Below, in pieces: positions 27,177 through 35,831 of a stretch of DNA of 64,000 bases (positions within the stretch are counted from its first letter, which is position 1; every line of letters begins with the position of its first letter). The stretch is from Pseudofrankia nepalensis (GTDB taxonomy: Bacteria; Actinomycetota; Actinomycetes; Frankiales; Frankiaceae). The notes beneath the pieces were generated by a model. The model was not told where the DNA came from. It worked only from the letters and a program-made list of their open reading frames with translations, and searched no databases. The position numbers and the translations under genes were made by a program. The stretch lies in the NCBI RefSeq assembly GCF_016786305.1, contig NZ_JADWYV010000004.1; one strand, written 5' to 3'.

Positions 27177-28459
27177 CCACCAGCCCGCCCCGGCAGGACA
27201 CGCCGAGCGGCGCCGCCAGCGGCCAGGCGGCCAGGACCGGCGCCGCCGGCGGGTTCACCGGCCTCGCGGCACCGCTGGTGGATCGCCTCGCCGGGCGCGC
27301 CGCCGAGGCCGACCGGCGTGGCGAGCTTCCCGCCGAGGACCTCGCCGACCTGCGCGCGTCCGGGCTGCTCGCCCTGCTGGTGCCGGTCCGGCTCGGCGGG
27401 CTGGGCGGCGGCTTCGCGGACTGGGCGTGCCTCGCTCAGGCGCTCACCCGCGGCAGCGCGGCCACCGCGCTGGTGCTGAACATGCACATGTCGGTGGTCG
27501 GCGCGCTCACGGCCGTGCCGGACGAGCTGGCCTCGGCCCTCGGCGTGCCCCAGGAGTACTTCGCGGTCCGCGACCGCGTCCTCGCCGAGGTCGCGGCCGG
27601 CTCGTTCATCGCGGTGGCGCTGAGCGAACGCGGCGCCGGGTCCCGCCTGTCGGCGCTGGCCACCACCTACCGGCGCGACGGCGACGGATTCCGCGTCGTC
27701 GGCCGCAAGGCCTTCTGCTCGGGAGCGCGCCACGCCGACGCGTACTTTCTCGCCGCCCGGGCCGCGAGCCCCGGGCCGGGCGGCGAGCCCGGCGCCGGTG
27801 GCCCGCCGCGGGTCAGCCACTTCCTCGTCCCGGCCGGCCCGGGGACGGTGGTCGAACCCGCCTGGGACAGCCTCGGCATGCGGGGCACCGGCAGCCACGA
27901 CCTGGCCGTGGACGTCCACGTGCCGGCTGACGCCCTGGTCGGCGGTGTGGAGGGGATCGGCCTGCTGGCGGCGCGGGCGATGCCGCAGTGGATGGTGGGC
28001 TCCTACGCGGCGGTGTACGCCGGGGTCGCCCGGGCCGCGCTGGACGCCGCCACCGAGTACGTCCGGGGCCGCGGCCTCGCCGGCCGCGACGGTGGGCTCG
28101 CCGCCCTGCCGGCCGTCCGGGCCCGGCTCGGCCGCGCGGACGCGGCGGTGGCCGCGCTCGAGGTGGTGATCGCCGAGTGTGCCCGGCGGGTCGACGCCGA
28201 GCCGGGCACCGCGGAGACGAACCGGTGGGTGTGGCGGGCGAAGCTGCTCGCCGGGGAGACCGCGCAGGCGGTCGCCGCCTCGGTGGTGGAGGCCTGCGGC
28301 GCCGCGGTGACCCGGCGCGGCCACCCGCTGGAGCGGCTGTACCGGGACGCCCGCTGCGGCGCGCTGCAGCCGGCGACCAGCGACGTGTGCGCGGACTGGC
28401 TGGGTCTGGCCGCCCTCGGCGCCGACCCGGACCTCGACGCCCAGGTGCCGAGGTGGTGA
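27173..28459 (+). CDS. Acyl-CoA dehydrogenase
   Basis: A 428-aa flavoprotein of the acyl-CoA dehydrogenase fold, with an N-terminal helical domain, a middle beta domain (IAVALSERGAGSRL, then FRVVGRKAFCSGA) and a C-terminal helical domain. The middle-domain S/T-rich FAD loop is of the type seen in hydroxylases and dehydrogenases of secondary metabolism as well as in beta-oxidation. It overlaps its upstream methyltransferase and downstream type III PKS by 4 bp on each side, so it is almost certainly part of one pathway. It could desaturate the starter acyl-CoA or oxidise the product. Confidence 0.88.
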   Translation: MTTSPPRQDTPSGAASGQAARTGAAGGFTGLAAPLVDRLAGRAAEADRRGELPAEDLADLRASGLLALLVPVRLGGLGGGFADWACLAQALTRGSAATALVLNMHMSVVGALTAVPDELASALGVPQEYFAVRDRVLAEVAAGSFIAVALSERGAGSRLSALATTYRRDGDGFRVVGRKAFCSGARHADAYFLAARAASPGPGGEPGAGGPPRVSHFLVPAGPGTVVEPAWDSLGMRGTGSHDLAVDVHVPADALVGGVEGIGLLAARAMPQWMVGSYAAVYAGVARAALDAATEYVRGRGLAGRDGGLAALPAVRARLGRADAAVAALEVVIAECARRVDAEPGTAETNRWVWRAKLLAGETAQAVAASVVEACGAAVTRRGHPLERLYRDARCGALQPATSDVCADWLGLAALGADPDLDAQVPRW

Positions 28460-29535
28460 GAGCGGGCAGCCCGGCCGGCCGGCCGCCCCATACGGCGGTG
28501 GTGACCGGCCAGGGCGCTGCCTTCCCGCCGGCGATCGGCCAGCGGGCCGCCTGGGACGGCTACTTCGCGAGCCACTACGGCCACGACCGGAAGATCGAGA
28601 GGATCTTCCTCGGCTGCGGGGTGCGCGCCCGCCACGCCGCCGTCGACCCGCGCGCCGACGACGTCAGCGGCTGGACGACCGGCGCGCGGATGCGGCGGTA
28701 CGTGGCCGAGTCCGCTCCGCTGGGCCGGGACGCGGTCGCCAGGGCGCTCGCCGACGCGGGGCTGGCCGCCGCCGACGTCGGCCTGTTCGTCGTCGCCTCC
28801 TGCACCGGCTACGCCACGCCGGGGCTCGACATCGTGATCGCCGGCGAGCTCGGGATGCCGGCCCACGTGCGCCGGCTCCTGGTCGGCCACATGGGCTGCT
28901 ACGCCGCCATCCCCGCGCTGGGAGCCGCCGCCGACTTCGTCCGTGCCCGCGGCAGCCCGGCGGTGGTGCTCTGCGCGGAGCTGACGTCCCTGCACCTGCA
29001 GCCACCGTCCGCCGAGCCGGACCTGGGCCAGGTGGTCACCCACGCGCTGTTCGGCGACGCGGCCGCCGCCGTCGTCGTCGAACCGGACGGGGCGGCCGGC
29101 CTGGAGGTGCTCGACACCGCGGCGATGACCGATGCCGGCAGCGCCGGCCTGATGACCTGGGAGGTCACCGACCACGGCTTCCGGATGGGACTGTCGCCGA
29201 AGGTCCCGGACGTGCTCGCCACGCACGTCGACGACGCGGTCGCGGGCCTGCTCGCGCCGTTCGGCCTGGCCGCCGGCGACGTCGCGGGCTGGGCGATCCA
29301 CCCGGGCGGCCCCCGGATCGTCGACGTCGTCGCCGAACGCCTCGGCCTGCGCCCGTCGCAGACCGCGGCCACCCGGGACGTGCTCGCGCGGCGCGGCAAC
29401 TGCTCGTCGGCCACCACCCTGCTCGTCCTCGACCGGCTCCGCCGAGACCAGCCGCCGGGCGCCGCCGGCCATGTCGTCGCGATGGCGTTCGGCCCCGGCC
29501 TCACCCTCTGCGCCGCGCTCCTGCGCGCCCGCTGA
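28456..29535 (+). CDS. Type III polyketide synthase (chalcone/stilbene synthase-like)
   Basis: A 359-aa homodimer-type ketosynthase with the complete Cys-His-Asn triad: Cys148 in HMGCYAA, His282 in WAIHPGGP and Asn315 in RGNCSS. The C-terminal GPGL loop (FGPGLTL) is also present. It should extend an acyl-CoA starter with malonyl-CoA to give a resorcinol, pyrone or naphthalene-type product. The GTG at 28456 overlaps the dehydrogenase stop (GTGA). The neighbours UbiA, methyltransferase and ACAD suggest a tailored, perhaps prenylated or alkylated, aromatic product; the starter unit is not deducible. Confidence 0.9.
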   Translation: MRAGSPAGRPPHTAVVTGQGAAFPPAIGQRAAWDGYFASHYGHDRKIERIFLGCGVRARHAAVDPRADDVSGWTTGARMRRYVAESAPLGRDAVARALADAGLAAADVGLFVVASCTGYATPGLDIVIAGELGMPAHVRRLLVGHMGCYAAIPALGAAADFVRARGSPAVVLCAELTSLHLQPPSAEPDLGQVVTHALFGDAAAAVVVEPDGAAGLEVLDTAAMTDAGSAGLMTWEVTDHGFRMGLSPKVPDVLATHVDDAVAGLLAPFGLAAGDVAGWAIHPGGPRIVDVVAERLGLRPSQTAATRDVLARRGNCSSATTLLVLDRLRRDQPPGAAGHVVAMAFGPGLTLCAALLRAR

Positions 29536-29781
29536 CACCACGCGCGTCGCAGGTATCGGAGGCGTGATCGGCGAATATCGCCGAGATGGTCAACGGCGGT
29601 CCAGACCAGGCCAATGACCGGCGGATTTTCGAATCGGCGGATTTCGGATCACTGGCTTTTCTCCGAACTCGACGCGCGGATTGGTCACGGAAATACCCGA
29701 CATGTGTGGGGCCCTGGTCGACGGGTAGGAACGCGTCAGGTTGCCGGACAGTCCTGCGGCCAAGGACGAGGGAGTTCCGGC

Positions 29782-29979
29782 GTGAGCCTCTTGAACAGCC
29801 TGTTGCGCGACTTCGGCGACGACGACCGTGATCACCTGCTGGGGCTGATCCAGAAGAGCATCAACGCCGACCTCGACGCGGTCGCGTCCGGCGCGGCACC
29901 GCCACGCAACAACGACATCGGCAGCAAGACCCGCCGGGGGCGGCGCACCGCCGCCCAGGTCGCGATCACGCCCGCCTGA
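29782..29979 (+). CDS. Small hypothetical protein, 65 aa
   Basis: The GTG at 29782 has the strong site GAGGGAG 7 nt upstream, which marks a real start inside a longer open frame. The protein begins with an amphipathic leucine-rich helix (SLLNSLLRDF), an acidic segment (GDDDRDHLL) and a helix, then a Pro/Asn linker and a basic tail (KTRRGRR). No cysteines, no signal peptide and no family that I recognise. It follows the type III PKS gene by 246 bp on the same strand. It could be a regulatory or partner protein; function unknown. Confidence 0.65.
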   Translation: MSLLNSLLRDFGDDDRDHLLGLIQKSINADLDAVASGAAPPRNNDIGSKTRRGRRTAAQVAITPA

Positions 29980-30112
29980 GCGGCCACCGAAGGCCGGTTG
30001 GGCGGGATTCACGACAGGCGCTCGGCCCGTCGGGGGCGGGCGGAGCCTCCCGCGAACTGTCGAGCTCGCTCGCCCACGATGACGCCGTGGCCAGCGCCCG
30101 GGCTCGGGCAGA

Positions 30113-31426
30113 TCACGCGGGGACGCGGCGCCCATCCGTCGCGCGGGCCGCCGCCGTCCCCTGCCGCTGGCCCGGGTCGATGTCCTCCACCTCGGCCATG
30201 AGCCGGCCGTCGCCGGCGTCACGCCGCAGTGCCGCGCCGAGCCGCGCGGCGGACCGCCGGTAGGCAGGGTCGTCGAGGACCTGGCGGACCGCGGCGGCGA
30301 TCTTCGCCGGTTTCGCGGCGCGGCTGACCGACAGCCCGGCGCCGTGCTGGACCACCCGGGCGGCGTTGTCGGCCTGGTCGCGGCCGTGCGGCAGGACCAC
30401 GACCGGCACGCCGGCGGCGAACGCCTTCACCAGGGTGCCGTGGCCTCCGTGGGTGACGACGAGCGAGGCGTGCCGGAGCACCTCCCCGTGCGGCGCGGCG
30501 GGAACCACCGTCACTCCTGGCGGTGGGGTGAGCCGACCGGGATCGATCACCGGGCCGGTCGTCACCAGACCGCGCAGCGACAGGGATCCCAGCGCGTCGG
30601 CGACCCGCCGCAGGCAGTCCGCTTGGTCCTGGAACGTGCTGGACATGGACACCAGGACGAGTGGCGCGTCCCCGGCCGGTGGTTGCCAGGGCCCGGCCGC
30701 CCACACCGGCTCGTCGAGGACCGGCCCGACGTAGCGGACGCCCGCCGGCAGCCGCGCCGGGAAGTCGAACTCCGCGCTCGTCATCACCAGCTCGCGGCGG
30801 GCCCGGTGGACCTGGTCCTGGTAGTGCGTCACCGGTGCCAGGCCGTGCGCGGCGCGCACGGCGTTGAGCCCGGGCAGCGTGGAGCGGTCCCACATCCGCT
30901 GCGACACCGCGCCGACGAGCCGGTCGCGCAGCCGGCCGGCGGGCCCCCGCGCCGGCCGCAGTCCCGGGCCGAACGGCGGCAGTCCCGGCGCGGGCAGCGG
31001 GTAGATGTTCGGCATGAGGACGTCGAACGGCACGCCCTCGGCCTCGGCGGCCACCATCGCGCCGAACGCGAAGAACGACACCAGCACGAGGCCGGGGCGG
31101 TCGGCGTGGATCGCCTCGGTGACATCGCGGGCGTAGCCGGAGGCCGGGCGCACGACGAGATGGTTGATCATCTCTCGTACCAGCGCGGGCGGGCTGCCGA
31201 GCTCCCACTCCCGGTACGGGGCGTGCTCCGGCCGGTGGCTGGGTCGGTTCAGCCCGTGCCGCCACGGGCGGAACGCCGCGCCGGACGCGGTGACGGCGGG
31301 ACCCATCGAGTCCTCGGCGAGGACGGCGACCCGGTGGCCGCGCTCGACGAGCCGCCGCGCGACGCCGACCTCCGGCGCCACGGTGCCGCCGCCGTCGGTG
31401 AGGGCGAACAGGTACGTGTTGCTCAT
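30113..31426 (-). CDS. GT1 family glycosyltransferase (MGT/UGT type)
   Basis: A 437-aa GT-B glycosyltransferase. The N-terminal acceptor domain starts after a short beta strand (MSNTYLFAL), and the C-terminal donor domain carries the conserved THGGHGT motif near residue 329 and the HGRDQADNA loop. This is the pattern of bacterial enzymes that glycosylate macrolides, phenols and lipids with NDP-sugars. The ATG at 31426 has GGAAG 7 nt upstream. It lies 30 bp after a TetR gene and is probably in its operon. It converges on the type III PKS region, so the glycosylated molecule could be that cluster's product, or a toxin being inactivated. Confidence 0.88.
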   Translation of the reverse strand: MSNTYLFALTDGGGTVAPEVGVARRLVERGHRVAVLAEDSMGPAVTASGAAFRPWRHGLNRPSHRPEHAPYREWELGSPPALVREMINHLVVRPASGYARDVTEAIHADRPGLVLVSFFAFGAMVAAEAEGVPFDVLMPNIYPLPAPGLPPFGPGLRPARGPAGRLRDRLVGAVSQRMWDRSTLPGLNAVRAAHGLAPVTHYQDQVHRARRELVMTSAEFDFPARLPAGVRYVGPVLDEPVWAAGPWQPPAGDAPLVLVSMSSTFQDQADCLRRVADALGSLSLRGLVTTGPVIDPGRLTPPPGVTVVPAAPHGEVLRHASLVVTHGGHGTLVKAFAAGVPVVVLPHGRDQADNAARVVQHGAGLSVSRAAKPAKIAAAVRQVLDDPAYRRSAARLGAALRRDAGDGRLMAEVEDIDPGQRQGTAAARATDGRRVPA

Positions 31427-31456
31427 CGGTGATCTTCCTTCGGTGTTCCTGTCGGG

Positions 31457-32017
31457 TCATGTGTCCAGCACGCCGCGCACCAGCGCGGTCATCGTGCGGG
31501 CGGTCTCCGGCCGGCTGAGGTTCAGGTCGCGGCGCAGCAGCTTCCACGTGTAGACGTCGGTGGCCGCGTGCAGCGCGTTGACGGCGCGCCGCCGGGCCGC
31601 CGGCGCGGCGGGCAGGCGGGCCGCGAAGACCTCCTCCAGCCAGTTCCGATGGGCCGCGCGGGCGTGGTCGAGCAGGACGGCCAGGCGCCCGAGCCGTTCG
31701 GCGGACATCGCCCAGCGGACGTTGAGGTCGCCGAACTGCTCGTACTGCTCGACCAGAACCTCGACGGCGTGCTTCGGATCGCTCCGGCGCACCGACGTCC
31801 GCAGCCCCTCGGTCTCGGCTCTCAGGAGCTCGATCGCCGCCAGCGCGGCGCCCTCCTTGGACTCGTAGTGGTTGAGAACGGTCTGGTGGGAGACCTCCGC
31901 GCCGAGGGCGATCTCGGCCAGCGTGACGTCCTCGTACGGCTGCTCGAGCAGCAACCGCAGCGTGGCCCGCGCGATCCGCTCCCTGGTCGCCGCCACCGCG
32001 TCCGCCCTGGTCCCCAT
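31457..32017 (-). CDS. TetR family transcriptional regulator
   Basis: A 186-aa one-component regulator. The N-terminal helix-turn-helix (about 25-60: VTLAEIALGAEVSHQTVLNH) is typical of TetR, followed by an all-helical ligand domain. The ATG at 32017 has GGGAGGG 8 nt upstream. Two tandem palindromes lie 27-69 bp before the start, so it very likely represses itself and the downstream glycosyltransferase. The inducer is unknown. Confidence 0.88.
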   Translation of the reverse strand: MGTRADAVAATRERIARATLRLLLEQPYEDVTLAEIALGAEVSHQTVLNHYESKEGAALAAIELLRAETEGLRTSVRRSDPKHAVEVLVEQYEQFGDLNVRWAMSAERLGRLAVLLDHARAAHRNWLEEVFAARLPAAPAARRRAVNALHAATDVYTWKLLRRDLNLSRPETARTMTALVRGVLDT

Positions 32018-32043
32018 GCGCCGAGCCCTCCCCGGATCGATTC

Positions 32044-32086
32044 GCTTGAGTGCCAGTCAAGCATTTCGCTTGAGTGGCAGTCAAAG
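32044..32086. promoter_or_regulatory. Tandem TetR-type operators
   Basis: Two near-identical sites spaced 24 bp apart: GCTTGAGTGCCAGTCAAGC at 32044-32062 and GCTTGAGTGGCAGTCAAAG at 32068-32086. The consensus is the palindrome CTTGAnTGnCAnTCAAG. The 24-bp spacing puts both on nearly the same DNA face. They lie just upstream of the TetR gene. Confidence 0.75.
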
Positions 32087-32110
32087 TTTGTCCGGGGCGC
32101 GACAGCGCGC

Positions 32111-32593
32111 TCAGGGCGCGAGCTGGCGTGCCTCCTGGGCGGCGCGCGTGATCGCGCGCCGGATGGGTTCGTACCCGGTGCACCGGCACAGGTTGGACCG
32201 GACCAGGTCCTCGATTCGATCCGGATCGTCGCCGAGGGTGGGGTCGGCCTCCAGCGCTCCCGTGGCCACCATGAGGAACCCGGGGGTGCAGAAGCCGCAC
32301 TGCAGCGCGTGCTCGGCGGAGAACGCCCGCTGCAGCGCGCTGGGCTCGCCGTCCGGTCCGGCGAGGCCCTCCACCGTGCGGACAGAACTGCCGTCGCACT
32401 GCACGGCGAGGATCAGGCAGGAGCGGACCGCCTCGCCGTCCACCAGCACGCCGCAGGCCCCGCAGACACCGTGCTCGCAGCCCAGATGCGTGCCGGTCAG
32501 CCGGCAGTCCTCCCGCAGCACGTCGGCGAGAACGCGGCGGGGTTCCACGTCGAGGGGGAACTCCTCGCCGTTGACGGTGAGGGTGATCTTCAC
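32111..32593 (-). CDS. Molybdenum hydroxylase small subunit, [2Fe-2S]
   Basis: A 160-aa iron-sulfur subunit of the xanthine dehydrogenase / CO dehydrogenase family. A plant-type ferredoxin cluster motif is near residue 40 (GCEHGVCGACGV...C) and a second helical cluster domain near 100-137 (CGFCTPG and CRCTGY). It passes electrons from the molybdenum site to FAD. The GTG at 32593 has GAGGGAGAG upstream and overlaps the FAD subunit gene by 4 bp. It is the third gene of the operon large-medium-small. Confidence 0.93.
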   Translation of the reverse strand: MKITLTVNGEEFPLDVEPRRVLADVLREDCRLTGTHLGCEHGVCGACGVLVDGEAVRSCLILAVQCDGSSVRTVEGLAGPDGEPSALQRAFSAEHALQCGFCTPGFLMVATGALEADPTLGDDPDRIEDLVRSNLCRCTGYEPIRRAITRAAQEARQLAP

Positions 32594-33522
32594 CGGCTCT
32601 CTCCCTCGAGCGCGCGGGCGCGCGACCGCTGGTCGCTCGCCGCCTGGCACAGTGTCCTGGCGACGACGACCGCGATGGCGTGCCCGCGGTATTCCAGGTC
32701 GGCGTATGGCTCCGCGACGGGCGCGGCGTCCCGCTCCGCCGCGATCCGGCCAGCACGGGCGAACGGGTGGTTCTCGGGCAGCCGGTACCCGTCCAGCGGC
32801 GGGCCGATCTCGACCCCGGTCAACGCGGCCTCCGCGGCGTGCGCCCGCAGGGGCCGGTCGGCACAGTTGACGAGGCCGATCCTCGCCTCGCTGATCACGC
32901 CGCCTCGCGCGGTGAGGGCCGCCGCGGCCGCGACCTGGGCGAAGCAGAAGTGGGTGCGCCGGTGCTCGACGAAGCCGACTCCGGTGTCGTCGCCGAGCAG
33001 CGGGTAGCGCACGGAGGTGATCAGCTCCCCCGGTTGCCCCGCCGTCTTCAACGGCCCCTGGAAGAAGTCGCCGGCTGCCAGGTTCCGCGCGCCCCGCGGG
33101 CCCGCCATCTCGACGTCGGCGTCCAGCGCCACGGCGATCGCGCACCACTCCGAGGCGGGATGCGCCCAGGCGACGCTGCCCACCATGGTTCCGCGCGCGC
33201 GGATGGGTGGGTGGGCGATGTTGCCGACGGCGCGCGCGAACAGCGCGCCCAGCGGACCCGGCACCGCGTGCGCGGACTCGAACGCGCGATGCCGCACCAG
33301 GGCGCCGACCCGCAGGGTGCCGTCGCGCACCCGCAGCTCGTCGAGCGCCGGGATCCGGTTGATGTCGACCACCAGGTCGGGACGGATGCGCTCCAGGCGC
33401 ATCTCGAGGATCAGGCTCTGCCCGCCGGCCAGTACCTGGGCCCTTCGGCCGCCGGTGCCGAGCGCGTCGACCGCCTCGGCCACCGTGCGCGGCGCGACGT
33501 AGTCGAAGGCCGCGGGCTTCAC
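32590..33522 (-). CDS. Molybdenum hydroxylase medium subunit, FAD-binding
   Basis: A 310-aa subunit with the FAD motifs of the CoxM/XDH-B family: AGGQSLI near residue 33 and the segment around GNIAHPPIRARGTMVGS near 100-116. The usual TIGG motif reads TMVGS. The GTG at 33522 overlaps the large subunit stop by 4 bp and has GGGGAG upstream. Works with the adjacent large and small subunits. Confidence 0.92.
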   Translation of the reverse strand: MKPAAFDYVAPRTVAEAVDALGTGGRRAQVLAGGQSLILEMRLERIRPDLVVDINRIPALDELRVRDGTLRVGALVRHRAFESAHAVPGPLGALFARAVGNIAHPPIRARGTMVGSVAWAHPASEWCAIAVALDADVEMAGPRGARNLAAGDFFQGPLKTAGQPGELITSVRYPLLGDDTGVGFVEHRRTHFCFAQVAAAAALTARGGVISEARIGLVNCADRPLRAHAAEAALTGVEIGPPLDGYRLPENHPFARAGRIAAERDAAPVAEPYADLEYRGHAIAVVVARTLCQAASDQRSRARALEGESR

Positions 33523-35831
33523 CGGGGCTCCCCCCGTTTCGGGGCCCGGGCCGCGCGCCACACCACGTCTGGGGTGAGCGGCATCTGGAGCAGGTCCGGG
33601 TCGGCGACCTGGAGCGCGTCGATCACGGCGTTGACGACCGCCGCCGGAGTGCCGATGCAGCCCGACTCCCCAGCGCCCTTGGCGCCCAGGGGGGATCCGG
33701 GACTCGGGGTGCGGGTGTGCCTGACCTCGATCGGCGGCACCTCGCTGAACGTCGGCAGCAGATAGTCCAGCAGACCGTTGCCCAGCAGGGGCACGCCGTC
33801 GTCGCCGTAGGGGATTCCCTCGTAGAGGGCCTGGCCGATGCCCTGCACGCAGGAACCGAAGGCCTGCCCGTGCACGATCTCGGGGTCGAGCACGACCCCG
33901 CAGTCGTCCACCGCGACCAGGCGCAGCAGGTGCACGGTGCCCAGCTCCGGGTCGACCTCGGCCACCGCCACGTGGGTGCCGAACGGGAACGCCATCCCGG
34001 TCTCGAACCGGTCGTCCACCTTCAGCGGCCCGGTGGCCTTGACCAGGTGGGACAGATCCAGGACCGCCGAGCGGTCATGGGCGTCCCGCACGGTGCCGTC
34101 GGACCACTCCACCCGCTCGACCGGCACGCCCCACATCCGCGCGGCCCGCCGCCGGGCCTCGTCGATGAGCAGCTGGCAGGCGTGCCACAGCAGGGCGCCC
34201 ACCACCTGCGCCGTGCGGCTGGCGAAGGACCCCAGGCCCTCGGGCTGCTCGCCGGTGTCTCCTTCGATCAGCCGGACGCGCCACTGCGCCACGCCCAGGG
34301 TCCTGGCCACCAGCGCGGGGAAGACCGTTTCGTGGCCCTGGCCGCTGGAAGCCGCGCCGCACCGCGCGGTGATCGAGCCGTCCTCGCCAGCTTCGAGGCC
34401 GCCGAACTCGAACAGTCCGCCCGGTTCACCGCCGCTGCGTTCCACGTAGCACGAAAGGCCGATCCCCAGCGGCATCGCGCCCGGGTCCTTCCCGCGCCTG
34501 GCCTGCTCGGCCCGCCACCCGTCGTAGTCGACGGTCCGCAGCGCCAGCTCGAGGGCGCCGGCGTAGTTCCCGCTGTCGTACCGCCGCCCGGTGGGTGTCT
34601 CGTAGGGGAAGCTTTCCGGCGGGATGAGGTTGCGCCGCCGCAGTTCCGCCGGGTCCATGCTGAGGCGCCGGGCCATCGTGTCCATGGATCGTTCCAGGGC
34701 GATGGCCGCCTCCGGGCGGCCGGCGCCGCGGTAGGGGTAGGTCACCATGGTGTTGGTCAGGACGGAGCGGACGGTCGCGTGCACCTTGGGCGTGGCGTAG
34801 GGACCGGTCGCCATCCAGGCCGTCTGCATCGGCAGCCCCACCCCGAGGTGCGGGTACGCGCCGACATCGGCTTCGATGGTCAGCTCATAGGCGAGCAGCC
34901 GTCCATCGGCGTCGGCGGCGAGCCGGACGCGCTGGTCCTGCCCTCGGCCCCGCGTCGCGACCATCATCGATTCGAGGCGGTCCTCGATCCAGCGGACGGG
35001 ACGGCGGAGCTTCACCGCCAGGTAGGCGACGACGACGTACTCCGGGAAGGTGGCGCTCTTCGAGCCGAAGGCTCCCCCGGTGTCCGGGACCACGACGCGC
35101 ACCCGGTCCTCGGGCCAGCCCAGCGACGCGGCCAGCTCGCGCCGCAGGCGGTGCGGCGCCTGGTGCCCGGCCCACACCGTCAGCCGGTCCGCGTCCGGCG
35201 CGACGAGGATCGCCCGGCACTCCATCGGCGTGGGCAGGAGCAGGCTCTGGCGGTACCGGCCCTCCACCACGGCGGCCGCGTCCCGCCACACCGAATCGTC
35301 GATCGGCTGGCCGGCCTCCCCCGTCAGGGCGACGTTGCTCAGCCCGTCAAAAAGAGGGAACGAATCCCGCGCCGCGTCGGATGGCCGCACCATCGCGGGC
35401 AGCGGCTCGACCTCGAACGTGACCTCGGCCGCGCCGTCCTCGGCCAGGTAACGGTCCTCCCCCACGACCACCGCGACCGCCTCGCCCGCGTAGCGCACGC
35501 GCTCCTTCACCAGCGCCGGCCACTCCCGGCCGGCCACCGCCTCATCCGAGGACAGTCGGGCGAGCACGGAGTGCGGAACGGGCGGCAGATCCTGCAGGAC
35601 CGACGCGGAATGCGCGCACGCCGGCATGTCCATGAGATCCGCGGCCGCCCAGGCGCCCACGACGCCCGGTACCGCCCGGGCCGGCGCGCAATCCACCGAC
35701 CTGAGGGTTCCGTGCCCGGTCTTGCTTCTCACGAACACGGCGTCGAGACAGCCCGGGACCTCGATGTCGGCGACGAATCGGCCCTTCCCCATGGTCAGGC
35801 GCTGGTCCTCGCGACGGCCCCATTGATGCAC
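33519..35831 (-). CDS. Molybdenum hydroxylase large subunit (xanthine dehydrogenase family)
   Basis: A 770-aa molybdopterin-cytosine-dinucleotide-type subunit with an N-terminal a/b hammerhead domain and the cofactor-binding domains. The active-site loop reads YPYRGAGRPEA, as in form II CoxL-like proteins, and lacks the AYRCSFR loop of true CO dehydrogenase. The catalytic Glu is in GAKGAGESG near 735. It therefore hydroxylates some organic substrate (aldehyde, N-heterocycle or similar) that cannot be named. GTG 35831 is preferred over GTG 35837 because GGAGG then stands 7 nt upstream. First gene of the three-subunit operon; no maturation gene (coxD/E/F, xdhC) is nearby. Confidence 0.92.
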   Translation of the reverse strand: MHQWGRREDQRLTMGKGRFVADIEVPGCLDAVFVRSKTGHGTLRSVDCAPARAVPGVVGAWAAADLMDMPACAHSASVLQDLPPVPHSVLARLSSDEAVAGREWPALVKERVRYAGEAVAVVVGEDRYLAEDGAAEVTFEVEPLPAMVRPSDAARDSFPLFDGLSNVALTGEAGQPIDDSVWRDAAAVVEGRYRQSLLLPTPMECRAILVAPDADRLTVWAGHQAPHRLRRELAASLGWPEDRVRVVVPDTGGAFGSKSATFPEYVVVAYLAVKLRRPVRWIEDRLESMMVATRGRGQDQRVRLAADADGRLLAYELTIEADVGAYPHLGVGLPMQTAWMATGPYATPKVHATVRSVLTNTMVTYPYRGAGRPEAAIALERSMDTMARRLSMDPAELRRRNLIPPESFPYETPTGRRYDSGNYAGALELALRTVDYDGWRAEQARRGKDPGAMPLGIGLSCYVERSGGEPGGLFEFGGLEAGEDGSITARCGAASSGQGHETVFPALVARTLGVAQWRVRLIEGDTGEQPEGLGSFASRTAQVVGALLWHACQLLIDEARRRAARMWGVPVERVEWSDGTVRDAHDRSAVLDLSHLVKATGPLKVDDRFETGMAFPFGTHVAVAEVDPELGTVHLLRLVAVDDCGVVLDPEIVHGQAFGSCVQGIGQALYEGIPYGDDGVPLLGNGLLDYLLPTFSEVPPIEVRHTRTPSPGSPLGAKGAGESGCIGTPAAVVNAVIDALQVADPDLLQMPLTPDVVWRAARAPKRGEPR

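Noticed and set aside
30219..32756. 845-aa minus-strand frame spanning the glycosyltransferase, TetR and iron-sulfur genes
   Set aside because: It crosses three genes with clear domains in another frame and reads as Arg/Gly/Pro-rich noise.
33519..35831. True aerobic CO dehydrogenase large subunit
   Set aside because: The active-site loop is PYRGAGR, not AYRCSFR, and no cox maturation genes are present.
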